Below, piece by piece: positions 52,280 to 61,190 of a stretch of 64,000 bases of DNA (position 1 is its first letter; each line of letters begins with the position of its first letter). Source of the stretch: M3007 sp046160625 (GTDB lineage Bacteria; Bacteroidota; Bacteroidia; Chitinophagales; Saprospiraceae); contig JBJXGZ010000095.1 of the NCBI GenBank assembly GCA_046160625.1, positions 1 through 64,000 of the forward strand. The letters run 5' to 3'. The position numbers were made by a program, and so were the translations under genes. The notes under the pieces are model-generated. The model worked only from the letters and a program-made list of their open reading frames with translations, made no database searches and had not been told where the DNA came from.

Positions 52280-53068
52280 ATGAAAATCCAACACATCTCT
52301 TTGTTTGTCAGCCTTTTGGTCATTGCCCTTCTTTCGCTTCCAAGTTGCCGCACCCACGGTCCGGCCTTTTCTGCCAATGCTGACCCTTATATGGCCAAAC
52401 CCGCGTATCGGGGCGAAAATGAAAGTGCTTTCTACCTTTCTGGCCGCATCAACCAGGGCTATGAATATTATGAAGGCGAGCAAAACACAGGTGCAGAATT
52501 GTCTGGACACGTATCGTTCATGTCTGAACATGTCTATATCTGCGGTGGTTTTTTTGGTTATTGGGGCAAGTATGGTGTGAATTCCGCAGTTAATCCCATC
52601 ACTGGGGGCGGCAAACAGTCTTTCAACGGCGGCGGTGTGCGGGGAGAAATGGGCGGTCGTATCCCGCTGGAAAGCAATTTCGACCTGCTGTTGGGCATAA
52701 ATGGGGAGATGTTCAGGGAAGGTGGCAAGTACGCGGACAATAGCAGCGAAGTTTTGGCAGATATTTTAACCTTTGGCCTAAGTCGTACCCACCTCAACAT
52801 CGCACCTGCGGTCGACCTGCGTTGCGCCCCGTCAGGCAAGTGGGATATTGGGCTGCGCTACACCCTGGATTCTTACATTTCAGTCTCGGACATCTTTGAG
52901 TCAGAACAAGACAACAGTTACCTACACCGCCTTACATTGCATACCACCATTGACCGCGTGACGGCCTATGGTCAAATCGGTTTCACGCCCGACGAACAGC
53001 GCGTATTCAGCCTTGGGATGGCGTATGGGATTCCTTTCAAAAAGAAGGAAAAAGTAGTGAAATCGTAA
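52280..53068 (+). CDS. Outer-membrane beta-barrel lipoprotein-like protein
   Basis: 262 aa from ATG 52280; the frame from 52121 adds 53 residues that do not look like protein. Signal with lipobox LLSLPSC. The mature part is beta-rich: FYLSGRINQGYEYYEGEQNT, GAELSGHVSFM, GEMGGRIPLES, NFDLLLGINGEMF, WDIGLRYTLDSYISV, ending VFSLGMAYGIPFKKK. A barrel or jelly-roll fold at the outer membrane is likely. No named family recognised. Confidence 0.8.
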   Translation: MKIQHISLFVSLLVIALLSLPSCRTHGPAFSANADPYMAKPAYRGENESAFYLSGRINQGYEYYEGEQNTGAELSGHVSFMSEHVYICGGFFGYWGKYGVNSAVNPITGGGKQSFNGGGVRGEMGGRIPLESNFDLLLGINGEMFREGGKYADNSSEVLADILTFGLSRTHLNIAPAVDLRCAPSGKWDIGLRYTLDSYISVSDIFESEQDNSYLHRLTLHTTIDRVTAYGQIGFTPDEQRVFSLGMAYGIPFKKKEKVVKS

Positions 53069-53093
53069 CAAGGCTTCTTCCCATAAGTCTATT

Positions 53094-53130
53094 AGAAATG
53101 ACACTTATTCAAAAAGTGTCACTTCTTTTG
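53094..53130 (+). terminator. Rho-independent terminator
   Basis: Arms agaaatgacactt / aagtgtcacttct (one mismatch), then TTTTG, 25 bp past the stop at 53068. Shares its core with the hairpin at 28850-28882. Confidence 0.75.
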
Positions 53131-53208
53131 TGACATGAACGGCTATTTGCCGCTGATACAAATCCCAGCAAATCTACCTTCACTCATTCAATTCAAAATC
53201 AACGATCC

Positions 53209-55107
53209 ATGAACAAATTTACCCTCTTCCCGCTCCTTTTTGCCTGCTTGTTCGCTGGTGTGGCTCAAGCTCAAGGCTTCCTCCAACTTGGCACCATACA
53301 AGTGGTGGACCAAGGCTACCAATTGATAACTACAAGCGATGGCGGCTATATCACCGCAGGCTCTGCGGGATCCAAAGCAGTTTTGTACAAGACCAACTGC
53401 CTCGGCGCTCTTGAAGCCCAGATCGAAAAAACATACATACCCGGGCCAGCAGCTTTTTTGGGCGTAACAGAACTAGCCGACGGTAGTATCGTGGCAGTCG
53501 GAGGTGCCGGCATTGCTTCTCCAACCGACACCGGGGGCCATGTAATTTTATTAAAAACCACAGCAGACCTGGTCGAAACAGCTTCCTCCAGTTTTCAAAT
53601 TCTGAATAAAGAAGCGCGAGGGTTATCTGTTACCCAATCCACCACAGGCCATTTGTTGGTATGGGGCGAGGTGACAGGATTCTCCATAGATTTCACGGAC
53701 GCCTTCTTCCAGCGAGTGAACCCGATCACCTTGCAGCCAACGGCCAACCCGGTGATTTTCAACAACGGCGTGGACCTTGCCAGCCGCATTATTCCCACTG
53801 CTGATAGCAATTATTTGTTGACAGGGTCCACTTTTGCGGGCAATATTTTCAATCCTGAAGCCCTCATTGACAACAATTTACGGGCGTACAAAGTGAACGA
53901 AAACGGAGTGCTGCTATGGCAGGCAGCCGTAAATCAGGTGTTTAAAGCCAAATACGGTGTGGCGAGGGTCTGTGGCGCAGATCAAAACACAATCTCCGGC
54001 AATTTCATGCTTGGGGGAACACTTTTTGGCGGCACAGACGAGCGAGAGCAAGACGCTGTTTTCGCGCTTATTAGCAATAACGGAACTGTGTTGGACACTA
54101 CTTACGGTGCTATCCTGGGTCTGCAACAATACCATGTTATCGTAGCACACCATGATCTTCTGGGCTTGTTCACAATGCTTGGCGAAAGTGAAGGCTCTCC
54201 ACTCGGCGTTCCTTCTCTTGCATTGGCCCAGGCATATGAAGTTGGTGGTGCTATCGTGGCTACTGCGGTCTTTAATGACCCCAATAATCCCGTTTCTTTG
54301 AGAGGTGTGGCAGAAATTGACCCGGGTCGCTTTGCCTATATGGGTACATTGCCGGATAACCCGCAAGTACTGGGCGCAACCGATATTATCATCGTCACCC
54401 CTGCAGCGACGGTTGGTATCGTCTATCAAAATTGCGCGCTCGCCGCCACCTTCAGTGTCCCTGCTGTTGCGTTCCAATGGTACAGAGAAGGACAGCCCAT
54501 ACCTGGTGCCAATCAAGGGGCATTTTTCCCTAACCAACCAGGGCTTTACCAATTGCAGGTACTGGATGACAAAGGATGTTTTGGCGTATCCGATACCTTC
54601 CGGGTTGAAGGCCCTACGGCTGGTTTCACGGTTGTTTCCGATGTGCTTACGGCCACATTTGCAAATACCTCGCAAGGCGCCGTTACCTATGCCTGGGACT
54701 TTGGTGATGGCAGCACAAGCACACAGTCCAATCCCATGCACACGTATGCTGTCACGGGAGTGTACACGGTACGGCTCATTGCAACGGACAATTGTGGATT
54801 GAAAGACACGCTTGAGCAACAAATCGGGGTAACACCAACCGACGAAGTGAGCTGGTTGAGCCATTTTAGCCTTTCACCTAACCCGACAAGTGGGGTTTTC
54901 AGTCTTGAAATGAGTGGTACGCCGCAAGGGAAAGTGGAGTTTGCCATTTTCAATGCTGTCGGCCAATTAGTAAGCCAGCAGGCGATGAGTTTCCAAAATG
55001 GTTGGATGCAACACAGCTTCGATCTTGGTCATTTGCCTGGCGGTGTATATTCACTTCAAATCAGGTCGGGCAAAGAGATGAAAAATGTACGGGTAGTGAA
55101 AAATTAG
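53209..55107 (+). CDS. T9SS type A protein with PKD domain
   Basis: 632 aa. Signal peptide MNKFTLFPLLFACLFAGVAQAQ. Long beta-propeller/delta-60-like region: GYQLITTSDGGYITAGSAGS, then repeated Asn/Asp/Gly turns. An Ig-like piece (FQWYREGQPIPGANQG) precedes a PKD domain (TYAWDFGDGSTST, NPMHTYAVTGVYTVRL) at ~470-545. T9SS tail LSPNPTSGVFSLEMSG ... LPGGVYSLQIRSG ends it. Expected extracellular. Substrate unknown. Confidence 0.9.
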   Translation: MNKFTLFPLLFACLFAGVAQAQGFLQLGTIQVVDQGYQLITTSDGGYITAGSAGSKAVLYKTNCLGALEAQIEKTYIPGPAAFLGVTELADGSIVAVGGAGIASPTDTGGHVILLKTTADLVETASSSFQILNKEARGLSVTQSTTGHLLVWGEVTGFSIDFTDAFFQRVNPITLQPTANPVIFNNGVDLASRIIPTADSNYLLTGSTFAGNIFNPEALIDNNLRAYKVNENGVLLWQAAVNQVFKAKYGVARVCGADQNTISGNFMLGGTLFGGTDEREQDAVFALISNNGTVLDTTYGAILGLQQYHVIVAHHDLLGLFTMLGESEGSPLGVPSLALAQAYEVGGAIVATAVFNDPNNPVSLRGVAEIDPGRFAYMGTLPDNPQVLGATDIIIVTPAATVGIVYQNCALAATFSVPAVAFQWYREGQPIPGANQGAFFPNQPGLYQLQVLDDKGCFGVSDTFRVEGPTAGFTVVSDVLTATFANTSQGAVTYAWDFGDGSTSTQSNPMHTYAVTGVYTVRLIATDNCGLKDTLEQQIGVTPTDEVSWLSHFSLSPNPTSGVFSLEMSGTPQGKVEFAIFNAVGQLVSQQAMSFQNGWMQHSFDLGHLPGGVYSLQIRSGKEMKNVRVVKN

Positions 55108-55121
55108 AGCCAGGATGAGTC

Positions 55122-55156
55122 ATGCGAATCAGGGGTGAAAAGCCCCTGATTCGCAT
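55122..55156 (+). terminator. 14-bp perfect stem-loop terminator
   Basis: Arms atgcgaatcagggg / cccctgattcgcat with a 7-nt loop, just after the stop at 55107. Confidence 0.8.
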
Positions 55157-55295
55157 AACCATTGATTTTTACCATCCAAATATGGCTTCATTTTTCTCCT
55201 GCTATTTTTTGCGAATTATAGCAAACAACCAACTTAGTCGGGCAGCCTAAAGTAGAAATTTGTACTCTTGTACCATAAACCGGCTACAATTGAAC

Positions 55296-58031
55296 ATGAA
55301 ACACAAACTACTGCTTTCGCTCCTCATTTTTTTGGCTGCGCCCAGCGCACTTTTTGCTACACACAACCGCGCCGGGGAAATTCATATTGAGCAAATTGGC
55401 CCGCTCACCATCCGCGCCACCATCATCACCTGGACGAAAACGAGCAGTGTGAACGCCGATCGCGACACCCTGGATATCCACTGGGGCGACGGGACAAGCC
55501 AAAAAGTGCTGCGCTCCAATGGCAATGGAAATCCGCCACAGGGTATTCCGCTTGCCAACGATATCAAGTACAACACCTATATCGCAGAGCATACCTACCC
55601 AGGGCCAGACAGTTTCGTCATTTTCATGACCGATCAAAACCGTATTGGAGGTATCATCAATGTGAACCCGCCGGCATCGGACAATGTGCCGTTTCACATT
55701 CAAACAACCTATATTTTTCAGGATGCTCAGTTTGGCGGAACCAACCACACGCCCTATCTTTTGCAGCCACCGATTGACAATGCCTGTGTGGGCAAGCCTT
55801 TCAAACATAACCCCAATGCCTCAGATATTGATGGCGACAGCCTTTCCTACGAACTTATCGTACCGATGCAAGGACTTGGCGTAGATGTGCCTATTTATTC
55901 CTTCCCGAATGAAATAATGCCAGGCATAAACAACTCCTTCCAACTCGACCCCATTTCAGGCAATATCTTATGGCAATCCCCGCAAGTAGCAGGCATTTAT
56001 AACATTGCTTTCAATATTATATCATGGAGGAAAGGCAAGATCATAGATATCACAATTCGTGACATGCAAATTTTTGTAGCAGCTTGTGACAACAACCCTC
56101 CTGTGGTCCAAACGATTGACAAAATCTGCGTGGTGGCAGGAAACGACGTAACATTTGGGGTAACTGCAACCGATATTGACTCGACAGACGAAATCTTACT
56201 GACCGCGCTGGGCGCACCGCTGACCTCGCCATTCAGCCCGGCCACGTTCATGGCCCCTACTACTTGGGGCCCTTCCCCGGTATCTGGCACATTCCACTGG
56301 ACAACGGCTTGCGAACACATTTCCAATCAGCCCTATTCGGTTGTTTTCAAAGCTACTGACTCGCTTACCACGCCTCAATTGGCTGATTTACATACAGTTA
56401 CTATAAAGGTAGTTGGCCCTGCTCCAGAAGATTTGCAAGCTGACGCCGCACTTGGCAACATTGAACTCAGTTGGGCGAAACCTTACGTCTGTGAGGGCGC
56501 AGCCAACAACTATTTCCTTGGATTTTCTGTGTGGCGGCGACAGGGCAGCAACCCATTTGTGATAGACACCTGCGACCCCGGACTTGAAGGGAAAGGCTAC
56601 ACCCAATTGACCGCATTTACCAAAACAGTGGAAAACGGGCGCTATTATTTCAAAGACACACAGGTGGAACGTGGGTTCACTTACTGCTACCGGGTGTTGG
56701 CAAAATTTGCGCGTATTTCGGCGGGCGGCTACCCTTACAATATTGTGGAAAGTCTGGCCTCCGAAGAGGTTTGCGCCCAACTCCCGCGCGATCTTCCGCT
56801 CATTACCAATGTCTCGGTGGAAGCAACAGATGTTGCGGCAGGAAAGATTCGAATCGCCTGGTCAAAACCAGTAGGGGGCGATTTAGACACCGTCATCAAT
56901 CACGGCCCGTATCGGTATCAATTGCTTCGAGCGCCCGGGTTTACAGGCGGGGTTTTTGCCGAATTGCCCGGCGCATCCTTTGTCTCCAATACTTTTTGGG
57001 AGGCCAACGACACCATTTATGATTTTGACGAAAACCTCAACACCGAGAACGGCCCTTACCGCTATAAGGTAGACTTTTATGTAAAAGGGAGCACTTTGCT
57101 TGGCGCTACCCGGGATGCTTCGTCGGTCTTTTTGACGGTGGCATCTACAGACCAAACAAACATCCTTTCCTGGGAAGCCATTGTGCCGTGGAGCAATTAC
57201 ACCTATAAGATTTTTCGAAAAAACGACCTGACGGGCTTGTTCGATCCAATTGGAAATTCCGCAACAAAAAGGTACGAAGACCGGGGCTTGGTCAATGGAA
57301 AGGAATATTGCTACTATTTGGAGAGCGAAGGCACTTACAGCGTCAGTGGGCTTCTAAATCCGCTTTTCAACAAATCTCAAGAAACTTGTGGAATCCCGAT
57401 CGATACGGTGCCGCCCTGCCCGCCGGTTTTAGGCGTGACCAATTTATGCGATGATCCATCGGCCAATCCCAGCCCACCTTACCTCAACGAACTTTCCTGG
57501 ACAAACCCCAACGTTGTTTGCGATGGAACGGACGATGCCATTGGCTATAACATCTGGTACACACCTTTAGAGGGCGAACCGCTGCTGCTGTTGACAAATC
57601 AGCCCGGTGCGACCAACACGATATTTGACCATGTGCTCGAAACCCAACTTGCTGGTTGTTATGCGGTTTCTGCTATTGATTCTGTGGGCAATGAAAGTCC
57701 TATAAGCAACCTTTTTTGTGTGGATAATTGCCCTAATTATGAGTTGCCCAATGCTTTCACGCCAAATGGCGACGGGGCAAATGATATCTATACGCCCTTT
57801 CCCGGCTGGCGATTTGTGCAAAGCGTAGACATGCAAATCTTTAACCGCTGGGGGAACCTTGTTTTCCAGACCACCGACCCAAATATTAGTTGGAGCGGCA
57901 AGAACGAGGGCGGGAATGAACTTTCCGAGGGCACTTATTTCTTCGTCTGCAAGGTGTACGAAAGCCGTGTAGGCGGGGTAGTGCTGCGTCCGGGGGTGTT
58001 GAGCGGGTATATTGAGCTAGTGAGGGGGTAG
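55296..58031 (+). CDS. T9SS type B (gliding-associated CTD) surface protein
   Basis: 911 aa from ATG 55296 (signal peptide MKHKLLLSLLIFLAAPSALFA); the longer frame to 55260 is unlikely. N-terminal beta region resembles cadherin/PKD-like adhesin modules (FKHNPNASDIDGDSLSYEL). Fibronectin type III-like modules follow (ISWRKGK; IELSWAKPYVCEG; IRIAWSKPVGG). The last ~95 residues are the type B sorting domain: PNAFTPNGDGANDIYTPFPG, MQIFNRWGNLVFQT, NELSEGTYFFVCKVYE. Type B cargo are exported by T9SS and are frequent in gliding Bacteroidota. Likely an adhesin; ligand unknown. Confidence 0.9.
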   Translation: MKHKLLLSLLIFLAAPSALFATHNRAGEIHIEQIGPLTIRATIITWTKTSSVNADRDTLDIHWGDGTSQKVLRSNGNGNPPQGIPLANDIKYNTYIAEHTYPGPDSFVIFMTDQNRIGGIINVNPPASDNVPFHIQTTYIFQDAQFGGTNHTPYLLQPPIDNACVGKPFKHNPNASDIDGDSLSYELIVPMQGLGVDVPIYSFPNEIMPGINNSFQLDPISGNILWQSPQVAGIYNIAFNIISWRKGKIIDITIRDMQIFVAACDNNPPVVQTIDKICVVAGNDVTFGVTATDIDSTDEILLTALGAPLTSPFSPATFMAPTTWGPSPVSGTFHWTTACEHISNQPYSVVFKATDSLTTPQLADLHTVTIKVVGPAPEDLQADAALGNIELSWAKPYVCEGAANNYFLGFSVWRRQGSNPFVIDTCDPGLEGKGYTQLTAFTKTVENGRYYFKDTQVERGFTYCYRVLAKFARISAGGYPYNIVESLASEEVCAQLPRDLPLITNVSVEATDVAAGKIRIAWSKPVGGDLDTVINHGPYRYQLLRAPGFTGGVFAELPGASFVSNTFWEANDTIYDFDENLNTENGPYRYKVDFYVKGSTLLGATRDASSVFLTVASTDQTNILSWEAIVPWSNYTYKIFRKNDLTGLFDPIGNSATKRYEDRGLVNGKEYCYYLESEGTYSVSGLLNPLFNKSQETCGIPIDTVPPCPPVLGVTNLCDDPSANPSPPYLNELSWTNPNVVCDGTDDAIGYNIWYTPLEGEPLLLLTNQPGATNTIFDHVLETQLAGCYAVSAIDSVGNESPISNLFCVDNCPNYELPNAFTPNGDGANDIYTPFPGWRFVQSVDMQIFNRWGNLVFQTTDPNISWSGKNEGGNELSEGTYFFVCKVYESRVGGVVLRPGVLSGYIELVRG

Positions 58032-58134
58032 GGGAATCTCGGCGCTTTTTTCGGCCAAAAGTGCCTGTACATATTGGCAAAGCCTTACGAACGCTTGTTA
58101 CATGCTCTAATAGTTGTTTTGGTGTTGGCTGTCA

Positions 58135-58875
58135 TCATTTCACCGCATAAAACGTAATCACATTATCCCCAACAATAAACAAGCCCCCGCCCGAAATTTT
58201 GTCCTCCAGGATTTGCTCGCCGATGAATGTGAGGATTTTTTCACGCTGCTCAAGCGGAAGTTTGGTGCGGGCTATCCAATGTTCCTCACTGGGTATGTCC
58301 ACAATGGCGAGTGCATCACCCCCTGCGAATTCCCACCACATATCAAACCTGGCATCCGGACTTTCGTACCAAATGGTGCCTCCCCGTCCTGAATCTTCGT
58401 AACGCAGTTTTGGGTTTCCTTCTATTTGCACCCGTTTTGCTTTGGCGCCTGCATAACGGGTGTTGCGTTCCATTAGCTCGCGGATGTTTTCCACAAAATC
58501 TTTCGGCACATCAAGCCAAACTGCAATATCGCGGGTAGTTTTTCCTGCTTCAATATGCAAGCGAACGAGGCCGCGCAGCAGTTCGGTTTTGGCGGCTTCC
58601 ATGAACTGTTTTTGTTTGCCTTCAAAAAAGGCCTGGGCCATTTTTTCCCCTTCCCTTTCGGCTTTGTCGCGCGCTTCTTTGGCGGCATCCAATTCTTTTT
58701 GCACGGCCTGGCGCTCCTGTTCCAGGGCTTCATTTGCATTGTCAACGCCCTGAAGCGAGCCTTTCATGGCTGTTTCCATCATTAGGGCAAATTGCTTTTG
58801 TTGTTCTGCTACAATTTTGCCCAATTGCTCCTGGACAGCGGCGGCGATGCGGGCTTCTTCGTCTTGTTTGCTCAT
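58135..58875 (-). CDS. Coiled-coil protein with HTH-like middle, unknown function
   Basis: 246 aa, no signal peptide. Residues ~1-95 are a charged coiled coil (ALEQERQAVQKELDAAKEAR). Then LLRGLVRLHIEAGKTTRDIA, VWLDVPKDFVENIREL, like a helix-turn-helix of the kind found in Rpn/PD-(D/E)xK transposase-associated tails. The C-terminal ~90 residues are beta-rich (FDMWWEFAGGDALAIVDIP; GGGLFIVGDNVITFYAVK). I do not recognise the family as a whole. It is transcribed alone. Confidence 0.65.
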   Translation of the reverse strand: MSKQDEEARIAAAVQEQLGKIVAEQQKQFALMMETAMKGSLQGVDNANEALEQERQAVQKELDAAKEARDKAEREGEKMAQAFFEGKQKQFMEAAKTELLRGLVRLHIEAGKTTRDIAVWLDVPKDFVENIRELMERNTRYAGAKAKRVQIEGNPKLRYEDSGRGGTIWYESPDARFDMWWEFAGGDALAIVDIPSEEHWIARTKLPLEQREKILTFIGEQILEDKISGGGLFIVGDNVITFYAVK

Positions 58876-59025
58876 TTCATCTTAAGTTGAATGATTCGTA
58901 AACGGCGGCAATCAGGGGTTGGAGCCTGTTGCCTTATCTATCAGATACCAGATTAAAAGAACCAGAACGGGAAGCGCAACTGCTGCCAAGCTCCAGGGCA
59001 ATCGCTTGAAAATCAACCCTCGGCA

Positions 59026-59392
59026 CCTCTGCGGTTTATTTTGCCCGCTCACTTATTTCATATCAGGTTTTAAAATGACAAACATCAACACAAACAGTCC
59101 GTAAAGCAGCAGAGGAACTGCAGGAATCCAGGCCATGATCGAGGCAATGGCTGGTTGGCCATGATGGTACAAGTAATAACTTATGCCTAGCCAGGCACAA
59201 AATACCAACGTAATTATACTCAGCAAACCGTTGGACGAACTCGAATTACTGATGCTATCGGAAATGATAAAATAGAGTGCAACTACGACGCCAATGGCGT
59301 CTATTGCAAGGGCGAGTTTATATTGCCAGGACATAACTTGGGTTTTAGATTGTTTTGAAATTTAAGTGAGCGGGCAAAATAAACCGCAGAGG
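59026..59392. repeat. Inverted 30-bp repeats flanking a small membrane-protein gene
   Basis: 59026-59055 and 59363-59392 are exact complements over 30 bp (core ggtttattttgcccgctcac); similarity continues into outer sequence (cttgaaaatcaa on both sides). The gene at 59053-59334 lies exactly between them, and its stop codon is inside the left copy. Confidence 0.85.
59053..59334 (-). CDS. Small membrane protein flanked by inverted repeats
   Basis: 93 aa with three hydrophobic helices: LALAIDAIGVVVALYFII, LLSIITLVFCAWLGISYYL and IASIMAWIPAVPLLLYGLFV, ending LKPDMK. No known family recognised. It is enclosed by the inverted pair at 59026-59392, so it may have moved as a unit or simply sit between two REP-like elements. 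The downstream gap (58876-59052) has no other gene. Confidence 0.65.
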   Translation of the reverse strand: MSWQYKLALAIDAIGVVVALYFIISDSISNSSSSNGLLSIITLVFCAWLGISYYLYHHGQPAIASIMAWIPAVPLLLYGLFVLMFVILKPDMK

Positions 59393-59442
59393 CACAGAGA
59401 CGCAAAGGATTGATTTTCAAACGCTCCGCGCCTTTGCGGTTT
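59381..59442. repeat. Palindrome with aaaccgcagaggc ends, relative of 39196-39267
   Basis: Left arm aaaccgcagaggcacagagacg pairs imperfectly with the right arm ending gcctttgcggttt. The aaaccgcagaggc.cagag motif matches the repeat next to the RAYT gene. Confidence 0.75.
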
Positions 59443-59457
59443 GTTTTGTCCTGTGAA

Positions 59458-60525
59458 TTATTCATTCCTTTTTATCCAACTTTCCAGGGAAGTAATGCAA
59501 TTATACTTTGGTTTTTTCACTTCAGTTGGCTCGTCAAATGCTGCCCGGACTTCGCGTATGGCCGGGCGATAATCAGTTCCCAAGCCCTTAAATTTGTCTA
59601 CCGTTCGCAGCATCCGCTCCATCTCCCACGAAAATTGATCTTGATAAAAATGGTGTGGCTGCGAAGCCTCGCGAATTTTCCGTCGAACCCAGTCTGCCAG
59701 AGACAAAACACCTGTGTTGACAGGTACGAGAAACATTGTCTTATCGTCTACTTCATTGGATGCAAGAAACGTAAAAGCCTCGGAACCTCCCTTGTTCTCA
59801 AGCAATCGAACCAATTCCTGTTGCCATTCAGGATTGGTTTTGATTTTTGCAAGGGCTTTTTCTCGCACGTCCTTGTCGTGGTTAGCATCCGTATAGACCA
59901 TTATGTTGGACATGTTTTTTGTCACGTCGCAAGTCTCAATCGAGTTTAGGTGGTCCTGATGGTAACGGGCTTGATCTGCTTCAATACTTTCCAGACGGGC
60001 CATGTTGTTTTCGCTGTTTTGCGAAATCCATGTGGAAATACCCGCAGTTACACCCAGAATGCCAAGGCCAAAAACGACCATCAATGGAATTTTGTAAACT
60101 GCCATGGGGACTGCTGCGCGCAAGCCATCATTGAGCAAAATCGCCCCTGTAACAATTAGTACCAATGGGATAAGTGCGGGGGCAAATCCTGAAAAAACCC
60201 TTAGCAACACGGCCATTGCACCAGGTTCGCCCTTGAACAACCCACTTAACGCAGCTGTTAAAATAGTCGCCAACAAGCCAATCGCCACGAAAAGGAATTG
60301 AGTGCCTTTGCTTGGAGAAATCCAATCGAAGCCCCCTTTCCATCCAATGGCTATTGCAACAATGGTCATGCATCCTAGGAAAAAAAGATTGAAAAGGATA
60401 ATAGTCCATGCGTAGCCCGTTAAGGCATCGCTGCCGCGAGGCGTTTCTTTCCCAATAACAGAGACTGCAAAAAGGAGAAAAACCAGGGCCGCAATGCCTA
60501 GGAAAATATTGCCAAGGATGGTCAT
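59458..60525 (-). CDS. Five-TM membrane protein with cytoplasmic helical tail, unknown function
   Basis: 355 aa. About five hydrophobic helices in residues 1-165 (IFLGIAALVFLLFAVSVI; WTIILFNLFFLGCMTIVAIA; FLFVAIGLLATILTAALSGLF; ALIPLVLIVTGAILLNDG; IPLMVVFGLGILGVTAGIST). The C-terminal ~190 residues are soluble and helical, with HEAT-like pattern (DKDVREKALAKIKTNPEWQQ, ENKGGSEAFTFLASNEV). No recognised domain. It diverges from the plus-strand pair at 60727, separated by 201 bp. Confidence 0.7.
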   Translation of the reverse strand: MTILGNIFLGIAALVFLLFAVSVIGKETPRGSDALTGYAWTIILFNLFFLGCMTIVAIAIGWKGGFDWISPSKGTQFLFVAIGLLATILTAALSGLFKGEPGAMAVLLRVFSGFAPALIPLVLIVTGAILLNDGLRAAVPMAVYKIPLMVVFGLGILGVTAGISTWISQNSENNMARLESIEADQARYHQDHLNSIETCDVTKNMSNIMVYTDANHDKDVREKALAKIKTNPEWQQELVRLLENKGGSEAFTFLASNEVDDKTMFLVPVNTGVLSLADWVRRKIREASQPHHFYQDQFSWEMERMLRTVDKFKGLGTDYRPAIREVRAAFDEPTEVKKPKYNCITSLESWIKRNE

Positions 60526-60687
60526 TGTGTATGAAATTCGTAGATGCGCACGCAGGACTTTTGTCCAGCAAGGTTACAACACTGTTCTGTAATCGCAAAC
60601 TCATTCCTGCAGCAAAAACTAAATGTTCTTTTACAACTCCGTTACATCAATTTACAGACATTCTGACTCGGCGAACCCGGCCTTCGA

Positions 60688-60695
60688 TACTTTTG
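60688..60695 (+). promoter_or_regulatory. TACTTTTG -7 box
   Basis: Exact TAnnTTTG, 31 bp before the ATG at 60727. No TTG at -33. Probably drives the two-gene unit 60727-62420. Confidence 0.4.
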
Positions 60696-60726
60696 CTCCG
60701 CAATCTTTTATACAAAACGGATCTAC

Positions 60727-61167
60727 ATGAACAATTCGAAATTTTTTGCTTGCGCCTTTTTTTGCTTTAGCCTCACTGTAACGTGCTTCGCACAGGAAGC
60801 ATTCACGAGCTGCACAGCTGCATTTCTAGATAATAAAATCATTGTAGACGAATACACCCCCAATGGGAAGTGCGCTCTGTCAGCTGCAAGCACCGGAGTA
60901 CTCACTGTTTGCACCGCTGATTTGTCGCCGACCAATAGCATTCCTGTAAAACAAATCAAATTCATGGTTGCCTTGCGCGATCAAAACACGAAGACATTGA
61001 CCATGTTTTCCAGTGAAACGTACAAGCAGATTGACATCCAAAAAGTGCTTGCAAGATGCAAAACAGGCGATCATATTGTGCTGATTACGATGGACGATGC
61101 GTATTCCCTTCCGCATAATGAGATTTTGGTGAAAGAAGGACACAATCGTCCTGTCAGGGCTTTTTAA
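60727..61167 (+). CDS. Small secreted protein, unknown function
   Basis: 146 aa with signal peptide MNNSKFFACAFFCFSLTVTCFAQ. Four cysteines in the mature part (SCTAAF, GKCALS, TVCTADL, ARCKTGD) may form disulfides. The pattern GDHIVLITMDDAYSLPHNEI is not one I know. It lies 23 bp before the propeller gene, so one transcript is likely, and the two may act together outside the cytoplasm. Confidence 0.7.
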   Translation: MNNSKFFACAFFCFSLTVTCFAQEAFTSCTAAFLDNKIIVDEYTPNGKCALSAASTGVLTVCTADLSPTNSIPVKQIKFMVALRDQNTKTLTMFSSETYKQIDIQKVLARCKTGDHIVLITMDDAYSLPHNEILVKEGHNRPVRAF

Positions 61168-61190
61168 TCACGATCAATTAAGACGCTCTA

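Noticed and set aside
53914..54864. 316-aa frame on the minus strand opposite the T9SS/PKD gene
   Set aside because: Shadow frame with Cys/Arg/His-rich composition and no motif; the plus-strand gene has signal peptide, PKD and sorting domain.
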